A stretch of DNA of 64,000 nt, from assembly GCF_013112225.1 (NCBI RefSeq), contig NZ_JABFHI010000001.1, positions 434,001 to 498,000 of the forward strand, written 5' to 3'. Below the pieces are notes generated by a model. It did no database searches, was not told the origin of the DNA, and worked only from the letters and a program-made list of their open reading frames with translations. The translations under genes and the position numbers were made by a program. This DNA is from Vreelandella azerica (GTDB lineage Bacteria > Pseudomonadota > Gammaproteobacteria > Pseudomonadales > Halomonadaceae). Within the stretch, counting starts at the first letter, position 1, and each line of letters opens with the position of its first letter. Positions 42,289-55,078 of this stretch are shown here, in pieces.

Positions 42289-43176
42289 ATGATTAATAAT
42301 CGATCCCTGCTGATCGTCGGCGGTTTGGCCGCCGTTGCCTGGTTAGCCAGTAACAGCCTTTATGTCGTCGACGAAACGCAGCGTGCTGTAAAGCTTCGCT
42401 TTGGTGAAGTGGTTGAAGAAAATATTCAGCCGGGCCTGCATTTTAAAGTGCCGATTACCCAGACGATTCGCAAGTTCGATACCCGTCTGCTGACGCTGGA
42501 TACGGATACCAGCCGCTATCTTACGCTGGAGCAGAAAGCGGTTATTGTGGATTCTTACGTCAAGTGGCAAGTGATCAACCCAACCCGCTACTATGAAGCA
42601 ACAGCGGGCGATGAACTGATGGCTATCCGCCTGATTCAGCCCCGCGTTGACGAAAGCCTGCGTAATGAATTTGGCCGCTTGAATCTGCAGGAAATCATTG
42701 CTGAACGGCGTGATGATCTGATGACAGGACCAACAGCAGAGCTTGATAGCCTGATGCGCGAAGAGCTCGGTGTTGCCATTCGCGATATTCGTATCAAACG
42801 TATCGACTTGCCAGATGACGTATCTGCAGCGGTATTTGAGCGGATGCGCTCTGAGCGTGAACGTGAAGCTCGCGAGTGGCGCGCTCAAGGTCAGGAAGAA
42901 GCCGAACGTATTCGCGCCAACGCCGACCGCCGCCGTACGGTACTGATCGCCCAGGCCAATGAGCGTGCTGAAACACTACGCGGTGAAGGTGATGCGGAAG
43001 CGGCCAGAGTGTTCTCTGAAGCGTATAGCCAGGATGCCGAGTTCTTCTCCTTCTGGCGCAGCCTGAATGCTTACCGTGAGAGCTTCGCTGACAGCGATAA
43101 TCTCCTGGTGCTGGAGCCGGATAGCGAGTTCTTCCAGTATCTGCGTAGTGCCATGCCATCCTCTGCCGAGGAATGA
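42289..43176 (+). CDS. hflC: HflC, SPFH-domain modulator of FtsH
   Basis: Partner of HflK. An N-terminal signal-anchor (about 4-25) is followed by the SPFH core (QRAVKLRFGEVVEENIQPGL, KRIDLPDDVSAAVFERMRSE). A charged helical region with AQGQEEAERIRANADRRRTV and the conserved EFFSFWRSLNAY segment follow. Length of 295 residues is normal. The start codon immediately follows the restored hflK stop, with GGGAGGG upstream inside hflK, so the two are coupled. A strong terminator follows at 43271. Confidence 0.96.
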   Translation: MINNRSLLIVGGLAAVAWLASNSLYVVDETQRAVKLRFGEVVEENIQPGLHFKVPITQTIRKFDTRLLTLDTDTSRYLTLEQKAVIVDSYVKWQVINPTRYYEATAGDELMAIRLIQPRVDESLRNEFGRLNLQEIIAERRDDLMTGPTAELDSLMREELGVAIRDIRIKRIDLPDDVSAAVFERMRSEREREAREWRAQGQEEAERIRANADRRRTVLIAQANERAETLRGEGDAEAARVFSEAYSQDAEFFSFWRSLNAYRESFADSDNLLVLEPDSEFFQYLRSAMPSSAEE

Positions 43177-43270
43177 AGCAATAACCCAGGCGTTTCGGGT
43201 AACCCTGCTGCCTTGGTGGGGTTCACCCATAAACGAAACGTGGTAGACTTTTATATCTGTTGACCTAGTA

Positions 43271-43293
43271 ACCGGGCGTCGCCCGGTTTTTTT
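43271..43293 (+). terminator. Intrinsic terminator after hflC
   Basis: ACCGGGC-GTC-GCCCGGT gives a perfect 7-bp stem with a 3-nt loop, followed by seven T. It ends the hfl transcript and separates it from hisZ, whose start lies about 85 bp further on. Confidence 0.9.
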
Positions 43294-43377
43294 GTGGTCC
43301 ATACCTTGTGGTCTTAACATGGTGATCTGAATCATTACATTGTTGGGCCTTCACTGTCGTCTCGCAGGATTGTTGAC

Positions 43378-45866
<2,489 letters not shown>

Positions 45867-45882
45867 AAATGGCTTGAACAGC

Positions 45883-45908
45883 AAAAAGGCGCCCATTGGC
45901 GCCTTTTT
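45883..45908. terminator. Bidirectional intrinsic terminator between purA and cobO
   Basis: AAAAAGGCGCC-CATT-GGCGCCTTTTT is a symmetrical hairpin with a T tract on either strand. It serves the convergent genes purA (+) and cobO (-). Confidence 0.93.
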
Positions 45909-45931
45909 GATTTTACGGCTGCCTCGATGGT

Positions 45932-46531
45932 TCAGTAATCAATACCGCGACGGGCCTGGATGCCGTTATTGAAAGCGTGGCGGACTTCCTGCATTTCAGT
46001 CACCGTATCGGCCATGTCAATCAGTTCCCGGTGGGCGTTGCGTCCGGTGATCACGACGGTCTGTTCGTGGGGGCGGTTTTCCAGCGCCTGCTTGACCGTT
46101 TCGATATCCAGATAGCCGAATTTCAGCATATAGGTGATTTCATCCAGTACCACCAGATAGACGTCCGGATCTGCCAGCATTTTGGCGGCTGATTGCCACA
46201 CTTCTGTGCAGGCACGAGTGTCTTCTTCGCGGTTTTGGGTGTCCCAGGTAAAGCCCGTTGCCATGATGGCGACTTCCAGGTTGCTGTCGTCTTCCAGGCG
46301 ATTGCGTTCACCGCATTCCCAAAGTCCTTTGATAAACTGTACGACACCAACACGGTAACCATAGCCCAGCGCACGTGTAACGGTGCCCCATGCGGCAGTG
46401 GTTTTGCCTTTGCCATTGCCAGTATTGATCAGCAAAAGTCCGCGCTGCTCGGTCGCATTGGCGACTTTTTCGTCGACATGGGCTTTTAGTTTCTCCATCG
46501 ACGCCTTGTGACGTGAATCGCGATCGCTCAT
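45932..46531 (-). CDS. cobO: Corrinoid (cob(I)alamin) adenosyltransferase, BtuR/CobO type
   Basis: Adenosylates corrinoids to make coenzyme B12 precursors. The P-loop is NTGNGKGKTTAAWGT. VGVVQFIKGLWECGE, the VVLDEITYMLKFGYLD Walker B region and TGRNAHRELIDMADTVTEM are family hallmarks. About 199 residues. The ATG at 46531 has AAGAGGAG at 4-nt spacing; a start 18 bp upstream is less likely. It stands alone, without other cobalamin genes. Its product may only support scavenged corrinoids. Confidence 0.93.
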   Translation of the reverse strand: MSDRDSRHKASMEKLKAHVDEKVANATEQRGLLLINTGNGKGKTTAAWGTVTRALGYGYRVGVVQFIKGLWECGERNRLEDDSNLEVAIMATGFTWDTQNREEDTRACTEVWQSAAKMLADPDVYLVVLDEITYMLKFGYLDIETVKQALENRPHEQTVVITGRNAHRELIDMADTVTEMQEVRHAFNNGIQARRGIDY

Positions 46532-46818
46532 GAAGCTCCTCTTTGCCAAGTAACGGCGGCTTGCACCTGCTCTTGGGAATTGATGATCAAAATTGAGTAG
46601 CGCTAGTATGCCTGATTGATCATGGCCAAGGGAATCCGCAGCAACAATTTGTTATAGGTTTCTTGGTAATAAATACGTCTGATGTAGAAGCCTTGTGGAT
46701 TTTTCGCCGACCAGTCAACGGCTCTGACAATGCCAGACCAGTCAAAATGGCCTTAGCGTTGGCCGTGAATAGGGTTGCTGCTCTAGAATGGAAAACTATC
46801 TTAAATCAGGAATACACC

Positions 46819-47304
46819 ATGCCTTCATTTGATATTGTCTCTGAGTTTGATCAGCACGAAGCCACTAATGCAGTGGATCAAGCCAACCGCGAAGTCCAGT
46901 CACGCTTTGATTTCAAGGGCGTTGATGCCAGCTTTACACTGGAAGGAGAAAGCGTAACGCTGGAAGCGGAAGTTGATTTCCAGCTCAAGCAGATGCTTGA
47001 TGTATTGCGCAATCGGTTGATTGCCCGCGGTATTGATGCGCGCTGCATGGAACCTGAAGACCCTGAGTTGTCAGGTGTCAAAGCGCGGCAGACGGTTAAG
47101 CTCAAGCAAGGGTTGGAAGCCGCTGATGCCAAGGATATCGTCAAGCGTATCAAGGCCACTAAAGCCAAGGTGCAGGCCCAGATTCAGGGCGAAAAGGTGC
47201 GCGTGACCGGTAAAAAGCGTGATGACCTGCAAGGTATCATGGCGCTTTTGCGCAGCGAAGAAGGGCCGGATTTACCCTTGCAGTTCGACAACTTCCGCGA
47301 TTAA
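46819..47304 (+). CDS. yajQ: YajQ/UPF0234 nucleotide-binding protein
   Basis: This 161-residue protein begins MPSFDIVSEFDQHEATNAVD and ends SEEGPDLPLQFDNFRD, both invariant features of the YajQ family. It has two ferredoxin-like subdomains. In Xanthomonas and Pseudomonas, family members bind cyclic di-GMP and influence transcription. Whether this one does is not visible in the sequence. A 46663 frame start would add about 50 residues with no family resemblance, so I use ATG 46819. About 290 bp upstream hold no other gene. Confidence 0.93.
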   Translation: MPSFDIVSEFDQHEATNAVDQANREVQSRFDFKGVDASFTLEGESVTLEAEVDFQLKQMLDVLRNRLIARGIDARCMEPEDPELSGVKARQTVKLKQGLEAADAKDIVKRIKATKAKVQAQIQGEKVRVTGKKRDDLQGIMALLRSEEGPDLPLQFDNFRD

Positions 47305-47384
47305 ACCCAGCGCCATGGACAGCGAAGGCGCTTGCCTTCCTTTCATTATTTCAACTGCTTTTATAGCATCAGGAGTCATGCATC

Positions 47385-50014
47385 ATGTCCGAACCCCAGC
47401 CGGTTTACCTCAGCGACTATCAACCGCCTGCTTACCGGGTGACCCATACCGAGCTGACCTTTGATCTTGACCCTTCCCATACCCGCGTTCGTGCCCGCCT
47501 GTCGATAGAGCGCCACCCAGAAGTGACCAGCACGACCCCCTTGGTGCTTGAAGGTGAAAAGCTCACTCTTGAAGCGCTGGCGATTGATGGCCAGCCGCTG
47601 GGAGAGCATGAATACCGGGTTGATGACCACGGGCTGGTGATCAACACGGTACCGGCCGCCTTTGTACTCGACAGTGAGGTGATGATTGCCCCTGAGCAAA
47701 ACACGGCGCTTGAGGGGCTTTACCAGTCAAATGGCATGTATTGCACCCAGTGTGAAGCGCAGGGATTCCGGCGGATCACCTTTTATCCTGACCGCCCCGA
47801 TGTGATGGCGACCTTCCGGGTGACCGTGATCGGTAACCAAGATCAGGAACCCGTGCTGTTGGCCAACGGGAACCCGGTGGAAGAGGGCGCGCTCGAAGGT
47901 GGGCGCCACTTTGTGACCTGGGAAGACCCTCACCCCAAGCCTTGCTATCTGTTTGCCCTGGTGGCGGGAGATTTGCGCAAGGTTGAAGATCACTTCACCA
48001 CCATGAACGGCCGCGAGGTGACTTTGCAGCTATGGGTGGAAGAAGAAAACCTCAGCAAGACTGACCACGCTCTGGCATCGCTCAAGCGGGCCATGGAATG
48101 GGACGAAAAGACCTACGGGCGTGAGTATGATCTGGATCTGTTCATGATCGTGGCGGTCAACGACTTCAATATGGGGGCCATGGAAAACAAAGGCCTGAAT
48201 ATTTTTAACTCTGCTGCAGTGCTGACCCACCCTGATACCGCCACCGATGCGGCTTTTCAGCAGGTTGAAGGCATTGTCGCCCATGAGTATTTCCATAACT
48301 GGTCAGGTAATCGGGTGACCTGCCGTGACTGGTTTCAGCTGTCTCTCAAGGAAGGCTTTACGGTTTTTCGTGATCAATGCTTTTCAGCGGATACCAACTC
48401 AGCGCCGGTCAAGCGCATTCAGGATGTGTCTTTCTACCGCACTGCCCAGTTTGCTGAAGATGCGGGGCCGAGCGCTCATCCTGTCAGGCCTGACCACTAC
48501 ATTGAAATTACCAACTTCTATACCCTGACGATTTACGAAAAGGGTGCTGAAATCGTTCGTATGCTATGCAATCTGGTCGGGTGGGACACTTTCCGTCAAG
48601 GCAGTGATCTGTACTTTGAACGCTTTGATGGCCAGGCGGTGACTATCGAAGATTTTGTTGCCTGTATGGCTGAAGTCTCCCATCTGGATCTTGGCCAGTT
48701 CATGCGCTGGTATGATCAGGCAGGTACGCCGGAAATCGACGCTCACGGTGAATATGATTACGCCCATGCCGAGTATCATCTGACCCTGCGCCAGCGAACG
48801 CCAGCAACGCCAGGCCAGACTGACAAACAACCCTTGCATATTCCGGTCAGGATGGGGCTCGTCGGCACCAAGTCTGGCCAGGACCTGACCCTGACGCTGG
48901 ACGGTGAAAAACACGGTAAGGATACCGTTATACATTTGCATGAAGCTGAACAGACCTTTGTGTTTACCGATGTGGCTGAGGCTCCCGTGCCGTCTCTGCT
49001 GCGCAACTTCTCTGCACCGGTGAAGCTGCAGTTCCCCTATTCACGCGAAGAGCTGGCCTTTCTGCTGACCCATGACAGCGATGGCTTCAACCGCTGGGAT
49101 GCGGGTCAGCGCCTTGCTATGTTGGCACTGGACGACCTGATTGCAGCTCACCGCAACGGGGTTGAGAAAGTCATGGACAGCCGGGTCACCGACGCCTATC
49201 GCCTGTTGCTGACCACTCACACCGACGATAAAGCGGTTCTGGCTGAGATGCTGGCATTGCCGTCCGAAGCCTATATTGCCGAGCAGCAGCCGCTGGTGGA
49301 TGTGGATGCTATTCATGCGGCGCGTGAGTTTGTCAGGCAGTCATTGGCCTTTGCGCTGCGTGATGAGCTGCTGGCTGTCTATCAGGCGAATATCAGCGCA
49401 GAGCCCTATGCGCCGACGCCCCAGCAGATTGGCCAGCGTAGCCTCAAAAACGTAGCACTTGCCTACCTGATGGCGATTGAAGATGCCGAAGCGATTGCGC
49501 TTTGCCAGCAGCAATTTGAGGCGGCTCACAATATGACCGATGTACGCCATGCCTTGATGCTGCTGGTGCATAGTTCCCGTGACGATCTGGCGAGCCCAAC
49601 ATTGAAGGCGTTTGGCGAGAAGTGGGCACATGATCCTCTGGTGATGGATCAGTGGTTTAGCGTACAGGTCACAAGACCCCAGCAAGATGCGCTGGAGCGG
49701 GTCAAATATCTGATGCAGCATCCCGCCTTCTCGCTAAAAATCCCAATCGGGTACGCGCCCTGATTGGTGCCTTTACCCAGAACCGGGTCAACTTCCACCG
49801 CATTGATGGTGAAGGCTACCGCCTGTTGGCCAATGTGGTGATTGAGCTCAATCGTCTGAATCCTGAAATTGCGGCGCGCCTGGTGACACCTCTGACTCGC
49901 TGGCAGCGTTTTGATGAGACGCGTCAGGCCTTGATGAAAGAAGCCTTGTTACGCATTCAGCAAGAACCGCTTTCAGCCAATGTCTATGAGGTCGTTGAGA
50001 AGGCCCTGGCCTAG
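47385..50014 (+). CDS. pepN: Aminopeptidase N (M1 family), frameshifted near the 3' end
   Basis: Zinc aminopeptidase that trims N-terminal residues of peptides in the cytoplasm. The exopeptidase motif is MGAMENKGLNIF. The zinc motif is HEYFH in GIVAHEYFHNWSGNRVTCRD, with the downstream Glu in LSLKEGFTVFRDQ. The frame breaks at the A5 run 49736-49740; one more A restores SLKNPNRVRALIGAFTQNRV and the C-terminal helical domain to the stop at 50014. Restored length is about 876 residues, as in E. coli PepN. Read as given, it would lose its last 84 residues. Confidence 0.95.
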
Positions 50015-50056
50015 ATTGATCAGGACACCAACAATAGCCGGACAAAGGAAATCATA

Positions 50057-51095
50057 TTGAGTCAGCCTGCTCCTCGTTACCTCTTGATCGTCAACGGTAA
50101 GTCATCAGGTGAACTTGCACTGCGCAACGCTGTCTATCAGCAGCGCAACGTCGGCATGGATCTCACCGTGCGCGTCACCTGGGAAGAGGGTGACGCAACC
50201 GTGTTTACTCATCAGGCTGGTCAGCAAGGTTTTACCCATGTGATCGCCGGTGGCGGTGACGGAACGGTTAATGAGGTGGTTAACGGCTTGATGCGCTTGC
50301 CCAGAGAGCAGCGCCCGGTGATGGGAGTTGTGCCGTTGGGAAGTGCCAATGACTTTGCCCGTTCGATAGGGCTACCGTTGGCACCGCAACAGGCGCTGGA
50401 GGCAGTCTGCGAGTTTGATCCACAAGCAATTGATGTGGTGCTGATCAATGCCACTCAGTCAAAAGCCCACATTACGGCCCAGGACGAGGGTACCCAAAAC
50501 CCTGTTAACCAGCGTTATGTCAATCAGCACTATGTCAATCAGTACTATGTCAATCAGCACTATGTCAATCAGTACTATGTCAACATGCTGACGGGCGGTT
50601 TTGGTGCTGAAGTGACCTCTTCCACACCCAAGCGGTTGAAACGTCTGCTGGGGGTGGGGCCTACTCGATCATGGGGGCAGCCAAGGCGTGGCGACATCGC
50701 AGCTATCAGGGTACTCTTAACTGGGGGCAGGAGAGGTTGAAACGTCTTTGCTGCTGCTTGGGTTGGGCAATGGGCGCCAGTCTGGGGGTGGGCAGCTGTT
50801 AGCCCCCAGGGCAAGGTTGAACGATGGCTACCTTGATGTCCTGATGGTGCGTGATTTTAGTAGCATCGCCAAATTGCCTCGGTTACTGGAAGAATTAAAG
50901 TCGTTTCCCGCTGAGGGAGAATTTGTGAGTTACTTTGCAACCCGCAAAATCTCAGTGACAAGTCAGCCTATGGAGGCTTGCTGGCCGTTGACATTGGATG
51001 GTGAGACACGTCATTTTGAGGCTTTTACAGCAGAGGTAGAGCCGTTGGCACTGTCAGTGGCTATGTGCGCCGACTCTGCCCTGCTGGTGCCTTAA
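50057..51095 (+). CDS. YegS-type lipid kinase (diacylglycerol kinase catalytic domain) with in-frame tandem repeat; two frameshifts
   Basis: Similar along its length to E. coli YegS, which phosphorylates phosphatidylglycerol in vitro. The kinase motifs are VIAGGGDGTVNEVVNGL and MGVVPLGSANDFARSIGLPL, and GLGNGRQSGGGQ is the YegS-type C-lobe motif. Two one-base losses interrupt it: the G5 run at 50650-50654 and near 50739-50743. Repair gives LLGGGAYSIMGAAKAWRHRS and GQERLETSLLLLGLGNG. Compared with YegS, about 30 extra residues stand between AIDVVLIN and YVNMLTGGFG, made largely of a YVNQ[HY] repeat. The start is a TTG at 50057 with AAAGGAA upstream. Substrate is unproven. Confidence 0.84.
50516..50584 (+). 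repeat. 15-bp in-frame tandem repeat (YVNQH/YVNQY) inside the lipid-kinase gene
   Basis: The unit TATGTCAATCAGCAC alternates with TATGTCAATCAGTAC, four full copies from 50516 to 50575, making a 30-bp higher-order unit present twice. A partial fifth copy (TATGTCAAC) merges into the native YVNMLTGGFG strand. A degenerate unit (GTTAACCAGCGT) precedes the array. Because the unit is 15 bp, copy-number change would leave the frame intact. Confidence 0.92.
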
Positions 51096-51139
51096 AGGAA
51101 TACACAGCAATTAAATTTGATGATATGGAGAATATGGAC

Positions 51140-51910
51140 ATGGCAAACCGTTTTTGGCTTCCCACCCTGATAGCTGTTTCACTTCTGTTAAGCGCCTGCG
51201 GCGACAGCACGGAATCTGAAAGCACGGCTACAGATGAAAGCACCACCGCGAGTGAGCAGGTAGAGCAGCAGGATAACACTGTCGCTGAGCAGGAAACTGC
51301 TGCTGATGAAGTGTCAGCTGAGCAGATTGAAGGTGCCTCTGCTGAGGAAGCATCCGTAGAACAACAGGCGGAAGACGTATCCGAAGAGCCGGTTGTGTCC
51401 GGTGGGGAAGACGTTACCGCCGATGAGGAAACGCTGACAACTGATCCGGAATCTGTACTGGATGAAGATTCTGCCTTGCCCGGTGAAGTGACGTCCTCAG
51501 AGGTTGATGAGGTGATCAATGCCACGGAACAGCGTTTTGATGAAGCCCAGGAAGCGTTGGATCAGCAGTTTGAAGAAGCTCAGTCCCAGGCAAACGAGAC
51601 ACTCCAGGATGCTGAAGCCCAGCTTGATGACGCCACAGAATATGTTGAGTCCGAGTTGAATACAGCGGCGGATGAATTCTCTTCGGAAACGGGTAACGAA
51701 GCGACGCCACAAGACAGCCAGGCAGCTGAGAATGTTCAGGAATTTATTGATGATACCGAACGTCGTTTCGAAGAAGCTCAGCAAGAGCTTGAAGAGCAAT
51801 TCAATCAACTCAAAGAGCAAGGCAGTGAAGTGCTGGATTCAGACGAAGCTGCTCAGGACAGTATGAATCAGAACAATGCAAATCAAGAGGAAGAATCTGC
51901 AAGCGAATAG
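51140..51910 (+). CDS. Acidic coiled-coil lipoprotein of unknown function
   Basis: The signal peptide MANRFWLPTLIAVSLLLSAC ends in a lipobox (LSAC), so the protein is probably lipid-anchored in the envelope. The mature part (about 237 residues) is dominated by Glu, Gln, Ala, Ser, Thr and Asp. Its first half is disordered-looking and its second half heptad-like. Two related blocks, ATEQRFDEAQEALDQQFEEA and DTERRFEEAQQELEEQFNQL, lie about 80 residues apart and look like an internal duplication. GGAG lies 9 nt before the ATG at 51140. It follows the lipid-kinase gene by 44 bp on the same strand and is closed by a strong terminator. No family recognised. Confidence 0.82.
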   Translation: MANRFWLPTLIAVSLLLSACGDSTESESTATDESTTASEQVEQQDNTVAEQETAADEVSAEQIEGASAEEASVEQQAEDVSEEPVVSGGEDVTADEETLTTDPESVLDEDSALPGEVTSSEVDEVINATEQRFDEAQEALDQQFEEAQSQANETLQDAEAQLDDATEYVESELNTAADEFSSETGNEATPQDSQAAENVQEFIDDTERRFEEAQQELEEQFNQLKEQGSEVLDSDEAAQDSMNQNNANQEEESASE

Positions 51911-51938
51911 CAGTTGATTGGAAGTGTTTTCCAACGAG

Positions 51939-51970
51939 AAGGCCCACAGATAAATCCGTGGGCCTTTTTT
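51939..51970. terminator. Intrinsic terminator between the lipoprotein gene and cspA
   Basis: AAGGCCCAC and GTGGGCCTT form a 9-bp perfect stem with a 10-nt loop, followed by a T tract on the plus strand. An AA pair at the base also gives some U content on the minus strand. It ends the lipoprotein transcript and may serve the convergent cold-shock gene. Confidence 0.9.
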
Positions 51971-52019
51971 AATAACCATCGTGAAATACGTTCAGCGATA
52001 GTTCAATAAACGCTAGCTA

Positions 52020-52223
52020 TTAAGCAGGACGAATATTGGAGGCCTGAAGGCCCTTCTTGCCTTGCGTGACGTCAAAAGAAACCTTTTGACCGTCTTGAAG
52101 GGATTTGAAGCCTTCAGCCTGAATTTCAGAGAAGTGGGCAAAAAGATCGTCGCCACCGTCATCAGGAGAGATGAAGCCGAAACCTTTTGTATCGTTAAAC
52201 CACTTGACAGTACCAGTTGCCAT
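52020..52223 (-). CDS. Cold-shock-domain protein (CspA family)
   Basis: This 67-residue single cold-shock domain has RNP1 KGFGFISP at 13-20 and RNP2 DLFAHF at 26-31. It begins [16 protein letters not shown] and ends [11 protein letters not shown]. It binds single-stranded RNA and DNA as an RNA chaperone. The start is ATG 52223 with AAGGAAATTGATA upstream, not the earlier in-frame ATG at 52265. Its AT-rich 5' leader shares a 215-bp gap with the divergent lysE gene. Cold induction is likely for the family but not shown by the sequence. Confidence 0.95.
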   Translation of the reverse strand: MATGTVKWFNDTKGFGFISPDDGGDDLFAHFSEIQAEGFKSLQDGQKVSFDVTQGKKGLQASNIRPA

Positions 52224-52438
52224 TATCAATTTCCTTACATGCTTAATGATAGTGCAAGCAGGCATCTCCCGCTTGCATTGACAATGTAGATGTTCTGCTC
52301 ATGGACGTCCAGTGAAATAAAGATGATTTTTTTAATATTTTAACCCTACTGAAAGTAAGTAAATAAGCTATCTTGGGCGCCTATCATTTACATTCTCGAT
52401 CAAACGTCGAGTATTTTCTTTATGCAAGAGAGGGGCCA

Positions 52439-53095
52439 ATGCCAGTCTGGGAATTTGTTGATGGTCAGTTCTGGGCGTTTCTGATAGCGGTAACACTACT
52501 TTCAATCAGCCCGGGCGTGGATACTTTGCTGGTGATTCGTAACACCGCCCGCGGTGGCGTCAAGGACGGGATTATTACCAGTCTGGCAATCTGTAGCGGC
52601 CTGTTTGTCCACGCCACTATTTCGGCGCTGGGCATCTCGCTGATCTTACTTCAGTCGGCCTGGGCCTTTCATGCCCTCAAAATACTGGGGGCGGCCTACC
52701 TGGTATGGCTGGGGGTGTCCAGCCTGAAAGCCGCATGGCGCGGTCAGGGGCTTCGGGTGGAAGGTGTGTTGCACGGCGCCAAGCCTGTAGGACGCTGGCA
52801 GCCCGCCAAGGAAGGCCTTTTGTCCAATGTGCTCAACCCCAAGACGATAGTGTTTTATATGGCTTTTCTGCCTCAGTTTATTGCCCCAGGCGACCCTGCC
52901 TTGGCCAAATCCTTATGGCTGGCGGGTATCCACTTCATGATTGCCAATGCCTGGCAGATCAGCGTTGCCCTGATGATAGGAGGCGCCAGCCAATGGTTGG
53001 CCAGCGCCCGCTTTGCTCGGGCGCTTAATGGTCTGACAGGCAGTGTCCTGGTGGCTTTTGGTATCAAACTTGCTATGGAGCAAAGGCCGGTATGA
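52439..53095 (+). CDS. LysE/RhtB-family amino-acid exporter
   Basis: This 218-residue membrane protein has about six helices and is typical of the LysE/RhtB superfamily. The N-terminal SISPGVDTLLVIRNTARGG carries the family SPGPD-like motif, and GLLSNVLNPKTIVFYMAFLP is also characteristic. Members export amino acids such as threonine, homoserine or lysine; the substrate here cannot be told. ATG 52439 has GAGAGGGG upstream. An in-frame start at 52373 would add unrelated residues. It converges with slt, 14 bp beyond its stop. Confidence 0.88.
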   Translation: MPVWEFVDGQFWAFLIAVTLLSISPGVDTLLVIRNTARGGVKDGIITSLAICSGLFVHATISALGISLILLQSAWAFHALKILGAAYLVWLGVSSLKAAWRGQGLRVEGVLHGAKPVGRWQPAKEGLLSNVLNPKTIVFYMAFLPQFIAPGDPALAKSLWLAGIHFMIANAWQISVALMIGGASQWLASARFARALNGLTGSVLVAFGIKLAMEQRPV

Positions 53096-53109
53096 CAGGC
53101 CGGTGAGCC

Positions 53110-55078
53110 TTATGGGCGATTCAGTAGGCTGACATCATAGCGTACGCCTTGCTCTTGCGGGTTAAGCAGAGAGATTCCCTGGGTGCTACCACCCTGACTG
53201 AGAGCTGCGAAAATTGCCCGATAGGTCAGCACGGCCTGCACATAATGACGGGTTTCACGAAAAGGGATCTGCTCAACAAACAGGTCAAACTCACGAGTAC
53301 CCTGTTCCCTTAGCCAACGGTCAACCCGTCCGGGGCCAGCATTGTAGGCAGCGGTGGCTGCTAGCCGATTGCCCCGATAACGCTCAAGTTTATCGCGGAT
53401 GTAGGTGCTGCCCAGGCGAATATTCAGCTCAGGGTCGAGCACACCGTAGGGGCCAGGGTCGGCAATGCCCAGCTCTCGGCTAAGCTGTGTGGCGGTATCT
53501 GGCATCAGTTGCATCAAACCGCGTGCACCGGCGGGTGAAAGTGCTGCAGGATTATAGGCACTTTCACGCCGGGCAATGGCCATCAGTAGGTAAGGGTCGA
53601 CGCCTGTCATGCGTCCCCAGTGCATGAACTGGTCGCGGTAAGCCTCGGGGAAACGCCAGGCAAGGGCATCCCAGAGTTGCGCGGCTATGGTGGTTTGTAC
53701 CAGAAGGGCATCCCAGCCGCGTGAATCGGCATAATCTGCCATGGCTCGAGCCGTCTCATCTGAGGCATGACGAACAGCATTGAGCCATTCACTGTTAGCC
53801 AGGCCGGGTTCGCCGATGCGCATTAGTGCCTCGGTGCGCTGAACCGCTGGCAGGTTGGCGATGCGCTGGCGACTGGCAGAGTCTGAGTTGTAGGTCTCGA
53901 TATTCAAAGGAAGCGGTTGATTGGTGCGTTCAGCGGCGGCGAAGCCAAAAAGTCGCGTTGGCCTGCGGCCTTAAAGAAGTGCGCCTCGGCGGCTTGCTGG
54001 TTGCCTTGCTGCTCGCTGGCACGCCCGAGCCAATACTGCCAGCGGCTGTCGTTACGCTGTTCATCGCTCATGCTGGCGATCCACTGCTGCACGGCCGTCC
54101 AGTCCCTGGCTTGCAAGGCGCGGCGCACACGTAGTTCCAGCACTCGTTCACTCTCAAGCGTCGGTAAGATACGGTCGACCCAGGCGTATGAACCGGGGAC
54201 TTCCCTGAGCAACGCATAGAAAGCCAGTTCCTCTTCAATAGTTTGCCGGGTAGCGGATGGCAGTGACAGCCGATTGGCCAGCGATGGCCATACGGATAGG
54301 GCACCCTGGGTATCCTCCCTGGTCAGTCGCTGCATGGCTGCACGATAAAAAGCAGGGGTTGCCGCGCACTCAGGGCCAAGGCAACTCGGCGCATCATAAA
54401 GGGAACCGACACTAGCCGTTGATTCTGCGCGCTGGATGGCAGCCTGCCAGCGGCTGTCGAGCAGGCCTCCCAGGTAGCTCATCAGGCCGCGTTCGCCAGC
54501 TTCCCATGCCAGCATCTTGCGCTCCCAGATGGCGTGCTGATCAATCACTCCGCGGCTGCGCAGGCTATCAAACAGGCTATCGCAGGCATCCGGCTGGGAA
54601 CGCCCAGTCAGCCACAGCTCTTTTCCACCTTCGTAGGCTTGCTGAGGGGTTAGATCCAGCCAGGCCGTGTAGAAATAGCATTGTCGTTCGGTCGTTGAAG
54701 GGGGTGTGTCGCGATGGCCCTGAGGTCAGCCCACTGGCGAGCTTTACCATACTCACTGATGGCCTGCCCCTGTAACCAGTCCGCCAGGGGAGCGTCGCTG
54801 TGTCTGTCCATGTAACCTTTAACACGTTCAGGCGCCAAACCAGGCAAACGCCCTTTAAGCTGATGGTACTCAATATAGCCGCCCAGAATATGCTGGCTTG
54901 TGTCCTGAATGTCGATACGTTCCCAGCGTTGGGCGCGGGCATCATTGAGGGCACTGCGCATATCGGCATCGCTGATGAATTGCCCGGCAGCGGGCGCAGC
55001 CAGCGACAGGGTGCCCAGTAAGGCCAGCACACGGCCAATGCCGCAAGCTGGGTGTCTAGGCAGGAAACAGCGTGGCAT
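53110..55078 (-). CDS. slt: Soluble lytic murein transglycosylase, frameshifted twice
   Basis: Periplasmic enzyme that cleaves glycan strands to 1,6-anhydro ends. A signal peptide (ending near LAAPAAGQF) leads into a long alpha-superhelical U/L region. The C-terminal SLT domain has the catalytic Glu in ARRESAYNPAALSPAGARGL, then MQLMPDTATQL and ATAAYNAGPGRVDRWL. Two one-base losses break the frame. One is the G5 run 54700-54704 (restores THPPSTTERQCYFYTAWLDL). The other is the A5 run 53947-53951 (restores QRDFFGFAAAERTNQPLPLN). Restored length is about 656 residues. The start ATG 55078 has GGAG at 9 nt. Confidence 0.92.

Noticed and set aside
50748..51095. Separate small gene encoding a Gly-rich protein after the lipid kinase
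   Set aside because: It is the C-terminal lobe of the same kinase (GLGNGRQSGGGQ), split off by two one-base losses.
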